This document shows positions 57,791 to 64,000 of a stretch of 64,000 nt of DNA, piece by piece. The notes under the pieces are model-generated. The model did not search any database and was not told the origin of the DNA. It saw nothing but the letters and a program-made list of their open reading frames with translations. A program made the position numbers and the translations under genes. The stretch's first letter is position 1. The number at the start of each line of letters is the position of its first letter. This DNA comes from Albimonas pacifica (lineage in GTDB: Bacteria; Pseudomonadota; Alphaproteobacteria; Rhodobacterales; Rhodobacteraceae): positions 1 to 64,000 of the forward strand of contig NZ_FOQH01000007.1 in NCBI RefSeq assembly GCF_900113695.1, read 5' to 3'.

Positions 57791-57871
57791 CGCCCCGCCC
57801 TCGCCCCCCTCCGGCGGAGGCGAGGGCGGGCGGGTGGGGAGCCTCCGCCGGAGGGGGGCGAGGGCGGGGCG
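57791..57871. repeat. Palindromic element with G-quadruplex loop, intergenic copy
   Basis: Two 31-nt arms (57791-57821 and 57841-57871) are perfect reverse complements. The 19-nt loop GAGGGCGGGCGGGTGGGGA has four G-tracts with single-base spacers. Arm sequence differs from the hupK element, but the design is the same: a long perfect stem, a G4 loop ending GGGA, and arms meeting the loop as GGC and GCC. It fills much of the divergent spacer between 57652 and 57967, which otherwise holds no gene. Confidence 0.9.
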
Positions 57872-57966
57872 GCGCCGCCTCGGCTCCGGGGCGCGACGCC
57901 CCGTGCGTTGCGCGCGCCGGGTCCGCGTGCTGATCTGCGCGGGCCGGCGGATTTCGAGGGGACCCC

Positions 57967-59271
57967 ATGCTGCAGCTCAAGATCGTGAACGCGCGCCTGC
58001 CCGTGGCCTCGGGCCTGGGAAGCGCCCCGCTGTCGGTGGCCGTCCGCAACGGCCGCATCGCCGAGATCGCCCCCGTGATCGACGGCGAGGCCGAGCGCGT
58101 GATCGACGCCGCCGGCCGGCTGCTGTCGCCGCCCTTCACGGATCCGCATTTCCACATGGACGCGACCCTCTCGCTGGGCCTGCCGCGCCTGAACGTCTCG
58201 GGCACGCTGCTGGAGGGCATCGCGCTCTGGGGCGAGCTGAAGCCCCTGCTGACGGTCGAGGCGGTGGCCGAGCGCGCCCTGCGCTACTGCGACCTCGCCG
58301 TCGCCCAGGGCCTGCTGGCGATCCGCACCCATGTCGACGTCTGCGACGACCGGCTGACCGCGGTCGAGGCGCTGCTCGAGGTCCGCAAGCAGGTCGCGCC
58401 TTACATCGACCTGCAGCTGGTGGCCTTCCCGCAGGACGGGCTCTACCGCGACCCCACCGCCCGCGCGAACCTGCTGCGCGCGCTCGACATGGGCGTCGAC
58501 GTCGTCGGCGGCATCCCGCATTTCGAGCGCACCATGGCCGACGGCGCCGCCTCGGTGCGCGAGCTCGCCGAGCTCGCCGCCGACCGCGGCCTGATGCTCG
58601 ACCTGCATTGCGACGAGAGCGACGATCCCCTGTCGCGCCATGTCGAGACCCTGGCCGCCGAGACCGTGCGCTGCGGCCTGCAGGGCCGGGCCGCGGGCAG
58701 CCACCTCAGCTCGATGCACTCGATGGACAACTACTACGCCTCGAAGCTGATCCCCCTGATCGCGGAGGCCGAGCTGCACGCGATCCCCAATCCGCTGATC
58801 AACATCACCCTTCAGGGCCGCTCCGACACCTACCCGCGCCGCCGCGGCCTGACCCGGATCCCCGAGCTGCGGGCCGCCGGCGTGAACGTCGCGCTCGGCC
58901 AGGACTGCACCATGGACCCGTGGTATCCGCTGGGCTCGGCCGACATGCTCGACGTCGCGCACATGGCGATCCACGCCGTCCCGATGACCAGCCGCGAGGC
59001 GATGGCCTGGACCCACACGGCCGTCACCGTGAACAACCGCCTCGCCATGGGCCTGCCCGACCCGACCCTGCGCGAGGGCGCGCCCGCCGACATGGTCCTC
59101 CTCCAGGCCCGGGACGAGATCGAGGCCGTCCGCCTGCGCGCCACCCGCCTCGCCGTGATCAAGGCCGGCCAGGTGATCGCCGAAACCCCCGCGCGCCAGG
59201 CCGCCCTGACCGTCCCCGGCCGTCCCTCCACCCTCGATCCCGCCGCCTACGCCCCCGCCGCCGAGGGCTGA
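57967..59271 (+). CDS. Cytosine deaminase-like amidohydrolase
   Basis: This 434-residue amidohydrolase is closest to cytosine deaminase (CodA). Metal ligands are seen as DPHFHMD near residue 60, the His in DLHCDESDDP with the catalytic Glu after it, SHLSSMHS, and the Asp of GQDCTMDPWYPLGSADML. That last segment is nearly the CodA sequence, with GHDDVFDPWYPLG changed to GQDCTMDPWYPLG. Hydrolytic deamination of a pyrimidine or related heterocycle is likely. The downstream nucleobase-type importer supports a salvage or degradation role. Confidence 0.85.
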   Translation: MLQLKIVNARLPVASGLGSAPLSVAVRNGRIAEIAPVIDGEAERVIDAAGRLLSPPFTDPHFHMDATLSLGLPRLNVSGTLLEGIALWGELKPLLTVEAVAERALRYCDLAVAQGLLAIRTHVDVCDDRLTAVEALLEVRKQVAPYIDLQLVAFPQDGLYRDPTARANLLRALDMGVDVVGGIPHFERTMADGAASVRELAELAADRGLMLDLHCDESDDPLSRHVETLAAETVRCGLQGRAAGSHLSSMHSMDNYYASKLIPLIAEAELHAIPNPLINITLQGRSDTYPRRRGLTRIPELRAAGVNVALGQDCTMDPWYPLGSADMLDVAHMAIHAVPMTSREAMAWTHTAVTVNNRLAMGLPDPTLREGAPADMVLLQARDEIEAVRLRATRLAVIKAGQVIAETPARQAALTVPGRPSTLDPAAYAPAAEG

Positions 59272-59280
59272 TCGCCCGCC

Positions 59281-59320
59281 CCAGGCGCCCTTCGCCGCAC
59301 GCCCCGGCGGGAGCGCCTGG
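59281..59320 (+). terminator. Stem-loop after the deaminase gene
   Basis: CCAGGCGC (59281-59288) pairs with GCGCCTGG (59313-59320), with a smaller GC pairing inside the 24-nt loop. TATT follows but no strong U-tract. It begins 10 nt after the stop. Confidence 0.5.
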
Positions 59321-59466
59321 TATTGGGCCAGTGAGGAACCCGCCGGAGGCTCCGCCAGCAGCCGATCGTGCGCGTCCTCGCCGCCCGCGCGACGCAGCCA
59401 GGCCCGCCCGCAGGGCGCCTGCATACCGCTCGTCCCAGTTTTCGCCGCAGCGCAGCGACGCCGCTG

Positions 59467-59496
59467 TTGACAGCGCCCCTCCTCCTCCGGCTTCAT
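59467..59496 (+). promoter_or_regulatory. Possible promoter of the BMP importer operon
   Basis: A perfect -35 TTGACA (59467-59472) is followed after 18 nt by CTTCAT (59491-59496), a weak -10. A near-palindrome TGATCGGTCA lies just downstream and could be an operator. Confidence 0.4.
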
Positions 59497-59588
59497 TTTC
59501 TGATCGGTCAAAAAACGCTGCGTCCGCGCGCCTCGACAAGCGTCCACCACAACGGCCCCAAGGCCGGATCATCCCGACAGGACATGCC

Positions 59589-60578
59589 ATGCCCATCACG
59601 CCTTCCCGCCGCCAGCTTCTCGCAGGCGCAGCAACGCTCCTCGCCACGCCCGCCATCCTGCGTGTCCGCCGCGCCCATGCGGCCGACCCGGTGAAGGTCG
59701 CCGGCGTCCACGCCTCGCCGGTCGAGAACGCCTGGAACTCGCGCATCCACTCCGCCATGCAGGCCGCGGCCGCCGACGGACTGATCACCTACGAGTTCTC
59801 CGAGGGCGTCTCGGCCACCGACTACCCCCGCGCCATGCGCGAATACGCCGAGGCCGGCGCGCAGCTGGTCTGGGGCGAGTCCTACGCCGTCGAGCGCGAC
59901 GCCCGCGCGGTCGCCACCGACTACCCCGAGACCGCCTTCCTGATGGGCTCCTCCGGCGGCCCGCAGGGCGACAACTTCGGCGTCTTCGGCACCCGCAACC
60001 ACGAGGCCGCCTACCTCGCCGGGATGCTGGCCGCGAAGATGTCTCAGACCGGGACCTTCGGCTCCGTCGGCGGCTACCCGATCCCCGAGGTCAACATGCT
60101 GATCAACGCCTTCCGCGCCGGCGTCAGCGAAGTGAACCCGGACGCGAAATTCCTCAACGGCTTCATCGGCGCCTGGTTCGACCCGGCCAAGGCCAAGGAG
60201 GCGGCCCTCGCCCAGATCGACGCCGGCGCCGACATCCTGTTCGGCGAGCGCATCGGCACCGCCGACGCCGCCAAGGAGGCCGGGATCAAGGCCGTGGGCT
60301 CGCTGATCGACTACACGCCCCGCTACCCCGACACGGTCTTCGCCAACGCCATCTGGAACTACCGCCCCACCATCGACGCCATCGTCAAGGACATCGCCGA
60401 GGGCGCGGCGACCGGGCGCGACTACACCGAGTATTCCTTCATGAAATACGGCGGCAACGAGCTGGTCTTCGTCGAGTCCATGGTCCCCGCCGACGCCATC
60501 CCCGCCATGCAGGAGAAGCAGGCCGCGATCCAGGCCGGCGCGTTCGACGTGCCGATCGACGAGTCCGAGCCCGCCTGA
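59589..60578 (+). CDS. BMP family ABC importer binding protein (nucleoside/nucleobase type)
   Basis: This 329-residue periplasmic binding protein has a Tat-type signal (SRRQLLAGAATLLATPAILRVRRAHA-A). The Bmp/PnrA fold is recognisable in AGAQLVWGESYAVERDARAVATDYPE, NFGVFGTRNHEAAYLAGMLA and the DAGADILFGERIGTADAAKE region. Characterised members bind purine nucleosides or nucleobases. The ATG at 59589 was chosen from several upstream codons because it starts the signal peptide. It leads the importer operon. Confidence 0.88.
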   Translation: MPITPSRRQLLAGAATLLATPAILRVRRAHAADPVKVAGVHASPVENAWNSRIHSAMQAAAADGLITYEFSEGVSATDYPRAMREYAEAGAQLVWGESYAVERDARAVATDYPETAFLMGSSGGPQGDNFGVFGTRNHEAAYLAGMLAAKMSQTGTFGSVGGYPIPEVNMLINAFRAGVSEVNPDAKFLNGFIGAWFDPAKAKEAALAQIDAGADILFGERIGTADAAKEAGIKAVGSLIDYTPRYPDTVFANAIWNYRPTIDAIVKDIAEGAATGRDYTEYSFMKYGGNELVFVESMVPADAIPAMQEKQAAIQAGAFDVPIDESEPA

Positions 60579-60640
60579 ACCCAGCCCCGGCGCGGGAGCC
60601 CGCCTCCCGCGCCCACCTCGCCAGCATCCGGGGGACGGCC

Positions 60641-62047
60641 ATGACAGGCCCGATCGGCGGCGACGCCACCCTGCTCGCCCGCGCCATCGCCGAGGGCCGC
60701 CTCCGCGCGGCCGAGGCGATGGAGGCGGCGTTGCTGGCCGCCGAGACCGACCCGCTGGGCGCCCTCGCCCGCCTCGCGCCCGAGCAGGGCCGGGCCGGCG
60801 CCGCGCGCGCCGACGCGATCCTGGCGGCAGGAGGCGCGGCCGCCTCGGCCCCGTTCCGCGGCGTGCCCTTCCTGGGCAAGGACCTGGGCGCCTCCGGCCG
60901 TGGCCTCGCCGCCTGCGGAGGCAACGCCGCGCTGCGCGCCAGAACCCCGGACCCCGAGGCCGACGACGCCCTCTTCGCCCGCTTCCGCGCCGCCGGGCTG
61001 ATCCCCTTCGGCCTGACCACGGTCCCCGAGTTCGGCAACGCCCTGACCTCCGAGCCGATGGGCGCCCCCCCGGCCCGCAACCCCTGGAACCCCGATCTTT
61101 CGCCGGGCGGGTCCTCCGGCGGCGCCGCGGCGGCGGTCGCCTCCGGCATCGTGGCGATGGCGCATGCCACGGACGCCGCCGGCTCGATCCGGGTGCCGGC
61201 CGCCTGCTGCGGGCTGGTGGGCCTGAAGCCCTCCCGCGGGGCCACGCCGATGGGCCCCGGTTTCTCCAACTGGCTCGACGGTCTGGTCGGCGAGGGGGTG
61301 CTCGCCCGCTCGGTGCGCGACGTCGCCGCGATCTTCGGCGCGATCTCCGGCGGCGCGCAGGGCCCGGTCCCCGACCCGGCGCTGCACGGCATCCCCGCCA
61401 CCCCTCGCGTGGCCCTGGCGATCCCGCCCTCGGTCTCCGAGGCCGCCGCCCGCCCGGCGCGCGAGGCCTCCCAGGCCCTCGGCGGCCCGGTGACGGAACT
61501 GGACCCCGCCGGCTGGGCCGCCCTCTCCGCCCGCGCCGCCGCCGTCGCCGACCTGGTGCTGGCGGTATCCCTCGCCGAATGGGTCGGCGCCGCCGGCCTG
61601 AGCGACGCCGACATCGCCCCGATTTCCGCCGCCGCCGCCCGCTTCGGCCGCGCGACCTCCGCCCCCGCCTTCTTCGCCGCCACCCGCGAGGCCGCCTCCG
61701 TCGCCCACGCGCTGTGGCGGATCTTCGACGAGGCGGACGTGATCCTGACCCCGGTGCTGGCCGACGGCCCGCCGCCGCTGGGCCATTTCGACCCCGCCTC
61801 GACCGACCTCGACGCCCACCACGCGAAGATGGACGCGACCGCCCCCGGCGTCGCCATCGCCAACGTCTCCGGCTTCCCGGCGCTGGCGGTGCCCTTCGGC
61901 ATGGAAAACGGCCTGCCCCGCAGCTTCCAGATGATCGCCCCCTTCGGGACCGGCCGCGCCCTGCTGGCGCTCGCCGCCCGGATCGAGGACGCCGCCCCCG
62001 CCATCCCCTTCCCCCGCCTCGCCGGCCTGCCGGAATCCCTGCGATGA
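60641..62047 (+). CDS. Amidase signature family enzyme
   Basis: This 468-residue amidase has the Ser-cisSer-Lys triad: Lys in FLGKDLGASG near residue 80, cis-Ser in the GGSSGGAAAAVASG loop near 156, and the nucleophile Ser in DAAGSIRVPA near 181. The substrate is unknown. Being embedded between the importer's binding protein and its ATPase (the stop overlaps the ATPase start), it probably acts on the imported compound, perhaps a ring-opened amide. Confidence 0.88.
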   Translation: MTGPIGGDATLLARAIAEGRLRAAEAMEAALLAAETDPLGALARLAPEQGRAGAARADAILAAGGAAASAPFRGVPFLGKDLGASGRGLAACGGNAALRARTPDPEADDALFARFRAAGLIPFGLTTVPEFGNALTSEPMGAPPARNPWNPDLSPGGSSGGAAAAVASGIVAMAHATDAAGSIRVPAACCGLVGLKPSRGATPMGPGFSNWLDGLVGEGVLARSVRDVAAIFGAISGGAQGPVPDPALHGIPATPRVALAIPPSVSEAAARPAREASQALGGPVTELDPAGWAALSARAAAVADLVLAVSLAEWVGAAGLSDADIAPISAAAARFGRATSAPAFFAATREAASVAHALWRIFDEADVILTPVLADGPPPLGHFDPASTDLDAHHAKMDATAPGVAIANVSGFPALAVPFGMENGLPRSFQMIAPFGTGRALLALAARIEDAAPAIPFPRLAGLPESLR

Positions 62048-63576
62048 CCCCGGTCCTGGAACTGGACGGCATCACCAAGCGCTTCGGCGCGCTGACCGCG
62101 AACGAGGACGTGTCCCTCTCCCTCGGCCAAGGCGAGATCCTGGCCCTGCTGGGCGAGAACGGCGCCGGCAAGACGACGCTGATGAACATCCTCTTCGGCC
62201 ACTACACCGCCGACGAGGGCGAGGTCCGCGTCTTCGGCGCCCCCCTCCCCTCCGGCCGCCCCCGCGCCGCCATCGAGGCCGGCGTGGGCATGGTCCACCA
62301 GCACTTCACCCTCGCCGGAAACCTCACGGTGCTCGAGAACATCACCATCGGGGCCGAGCCCCTCTCCCGCCTGATGTCCGCCACCGGCCCCGCCCGCCGC
62401 CGCCTGCGCGAGCTGTCGGACCGGTTCGGCCTGGCGGTGGACCCCGACGCCCGCGTCGGCGACCTCTCGGTCGGCGAGCGCCAGCGGGTCGAGATCCTCA
62501 AGGCGTTGTATCGCGAGGCGAAAATCCTGATCCTGGACGAGCCCACCGCCGTCCTCGCCCGCCCCGAGGCCGAGCGCCTGTTCCAGACCCTGCGCGGCAT
62601 GACCGCCGAGGGCCTTTCCCTCATCTTCATCTCCCACAAGCTGCACGAGGTGATGGCCGCCTCCGACCGCGTCGTGGTCCTGCGCCGCGGCCGCGTCGCC
62701 GCCGAGCGGCGGACCTCCGAGACCTCCGCCCCCGAACTCGCCGAACTCATGGTCGGCCGCCGCGTCGCCCGCCCGGTGCGCGAGGCGCAGCCCCCCGGCG
62801 CCCCCGTCTGCATCGCCTCCGCCGTGACGGTGACCGAAGGTGGCCGGGACCTGCTCGACGAGGCCGACTTCACCGTCCACGCCGGCGAAATCCTCGGCAT
62901 CGTCGGCGTGGCGGGCAACGGCCAGGCCACCCTGGGCCGCCTGCTCTGGGGCCTGACCCGCCCCACCCGCGGCCGCCTCGCCCTGGGAACCGAGGACCTC
63001 GGCCGCATGACGCCGGCCGACTGCGTCGCCGCCGGCGTCGGCCGCATCCCCGAGGACCGCCACGCCGAGGGCGTCGTCGGCGAAATGACGGTGTGGGAGA
63101 ACGCGACGCTCGAGCGCCTCTCCTCCCCCGCCTTCTCCCGCCGCGGCTTCGTCAGGCGCTCCGCCGCCCGCGCCTACGCCGCCGACCTGATCCGCCGCTT
63201 CGACATCCGAGGCGCCGAGCCCGACACCCGCGCCCGCCTCCTCTCGGGGGGCAACATGCAGAAGCTGATCCTGGGGCGGAACCTGGCGCAGGGCCCGCGC
63301 CTGATCCTCGCCAACCAGCCCACGCGCGGCCTCGACGAGGGTGCGGTCGCCGCCGTCCACGCCGAACTGCTGGCTGCCCGAGGGGCCGGGGCGGCCGTTC
63401 TGCTGATCTCCGAAGACCTCGACGAAGTCCTCGGCCTCGCCGACCGCATCCAGGCGATCGTGAAGGGGCGGCTGTCCAGGCCGATCCCCGCCGAACAGGC
63501 CGACGCCCGCCGCATCGGCCTGATGATGGCCGGCGCCTGGGACGAACCCGTGCCGTCCTCCGCGGGGGCGTCCTGA
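62044..63576 (+). CDS. ABC importer ATPase, duplicated (BMP/NupA type)
   Basis: This 510-residue protein has two ABC domains in tandem, as in RbsA/NupA. The first has Walker A GENGAGKTT near residue 37, signature LSVGERQRVEILKAL and Walker B ILILDEPTAVL. The second has the degenerate Walker A GVAGNGQAT near 290, signature LSGGNMQKLILGRNLA and the family ending ILANQPTRGLDEGAV, as usual. It powers the importer. It overlaps both neighbours by the ATGA arrangement. Confidence 0.93.
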   Translation: MTPVLELDGITKRFGALTANEDVSLSLGQGEILALLGENGAGKTTLMNILFGHYTADEGEVRVFGAPLPSGRPRAAIEAGVGMVHQHFTLAGNLTVLENITIGAEPLSRLMSATGPARRRLRELSDRFGLAVDPDARVGDLSVGERQRVEILKALYREAKILILDEPTAVLARPEAERLFQTLRGMTAEGLSLIFISHKLHEVMAASDRVVVLRRGRVAAERRTSETSAPELAELMVGRRVARPVREAQPPGAPVCIASAVTVTEGGRDLLDEADFTVHAGEILGIVGVAGNGQATLGRLLWGLTRPTRGRLALGTEDLGRMTPADCVAAGVGRIPEDRHAEGVVGEMTVWENATLERLSSPAFSRRGFVRRSAARAYAADLIRRFDIRGAEPDTRARLLSGGNMQKLILGRNLAQGPRLILANQPTRGLDEGAVAAVHAELLAARGAGAAVLLISEDLDEVLGLADRIQAIVKGRLSRPIPAEQADARRIGLMMAGAWDEPVPSSAGAS

Positions 63577-64000
63577 TGCGCCTCGAGCGCCGCCCCCAGC
63601 CCTCGCTGACCATGACCGTCGCCGCCCCCTTCGCGGCGGTTCTGGCCTCGCTGGTCCTCTGCGCCGGGCTGATCGCCCTGGCCGGCGTGAACCCATTGGA
63701 CGCCTATGCCGAGATGCTGCGCGGCGCCTTCGGCTCCCGCCTCTCGATCACCGAGACGCTGGCCCGCGCGACGCCCCTGATCCTGACCGGCCTCGCCGCC
63801 ACCGTCGCCTTCCGCGCCCGGCTGTGGAACATCGGCGGCGAGGGCCAGTTCTACGTCGGCGCGCTCGCCGCCGCCTGGCTGGGCTCCGAGGCGCTGGCGG
63901 GGCTGCCGCCTGCGCTGGGCATCCTCGGCGTGATGATCGCCGGCATGATCGCGGGCGCTTTGCTGCTGCTGGTCCCCGCCTTCCTGCGCGTGCGCTTCGG
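63576..64000 (+). CDS. ABC importer permease (BMP type), partial
   Basis: The first 141 codons are present; the gene leaves the right edge. A basic N-terminus is followed by membrane helices (FAAVLASLVLCAGLIALAGV and others) and by the conserved TPLILTGLAATVAFRARLWNIGGEGQFYVGALAAAW region of BMP-type permeases. The start overlaps the ATPase stop. A second permease gene probably follows outside the window. Confidence 0.9.
   Translation, partial: MRLERRPQPSLTMTVAAPFAAVLASLVLCAGLIALAGVNPLDAYAEMLRGAFGSRLSITETLARATPLILTGLAATVAFRARLWNIGGEGQFYVGALAAAWLGSEALAGLPPALGILGVMIAGMIAGALLLLVPAFLRVRF

Larger units (their letters stand above)
59272..59588 (+). other. Intergenic region before the importer operon
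   Basis: These 317 bp hold a hairpin after the deaminase gene (59281-59320) and a possible promoter (59467-59496), but no gene I can support. A purine-type riboswitch would make sense before a nucleobase importer. I could not recognise one by eye. Confidence 0.5.

Overview
This 64 kb window is very GC-rich chromosomal DNA from an alphaproteobacterium, most likely of the Rhodobacteraceae/Paracoccaceae. The evidence is the 16S rRNA start sequence, the ClpB, ParE, DUF1194 and DUF3422 protein types, and a hydrogenase gene order that I recall as that of Rhodobacter capsulatus. I see no insertion sequence, prophage, CRISPR array or tRNA gene.

Layout. (1) 1-13971: the 5' end of a 16S rRNA gene leaving the left edge, with its promoter and boxA, then housekeeping genes: clpB, pyrF, thyX, a glyoxalase, a VWA/DUF1194 protein, a hydrolase, parE, two tandem paralogous lipoproteins, a fructosamine-kinase-like protein and a DUF3422 membrane protein. 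(2) 14110-33823: a complete [NiFe] uptake hydrogenase locus, hupT-hupU-hupV-hypF-hupS-hupL-(small ORF)-hupC-hupD-hupF-hupG-hupH-hupJ-hupK-hypA-hypB-hupR-hypC-hypD-hypE. HupUV senses H2 and signals through HupT and HupR. HupSLC oxidises H2 at the membrane, and HupS carries all six cysteines of the O2-tolerant proximal cluster. The remaining genes build and insert the metal centres. (3) 33901-38659: a NosR/NirI-like flavin and iron-sulfur membrane protein with its ApbE flavin transferase, an M24 peptidase, and the manganese exporter mntP. (4) 38930-43316 (minus): a coxG-coxS-coxL-coxM operon with a form II (AYRGAGR) active site, so probably an aldehyde or heterocycle oxidase and not a true CO dehydrogenase.

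(5) 43404-51182: a periplasmic alcohol oxidation module. It holds a lanthanide-type PQQ alcohol dehydrogenase, a PedF cytochrome c, a XoxJ-like binding protein, and an accessory operon (ABC-type binding protein, beta-propeller, small periplasmic protein, ABC ATPase and permease). It is followed by a LuxR-type response regulator, a FIST-domain protein and a hybrid kinase resembling NahK (51323-55602). (6) 55780-64000: a TauE-type exporter, a CaiB-type CoA transferase, a cytosine-deaminase-like enzyme, and a BMP-type nucleoside/nucleobase ABC importer with an embedded amidase. The importer continues off the right edge.

The most interesting non-coding signals are these. A promoter architecture (a 10-bp box close to AAGGTCGAAT followed 23 or 24 nt later by TA) lies before the PQQ dehydrogenase, pedF, coxG and nosR-like genes, and suggests one regulon. 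Two long perfect inverted repeats have loops that are four-tract G-quadruplex motifs; one of them lies in frame inside hupK. A paired GCGCAA dyad array lies upstream of hupT. A small histidine-rich membrane protein gene is inserted between hupL and hupC.
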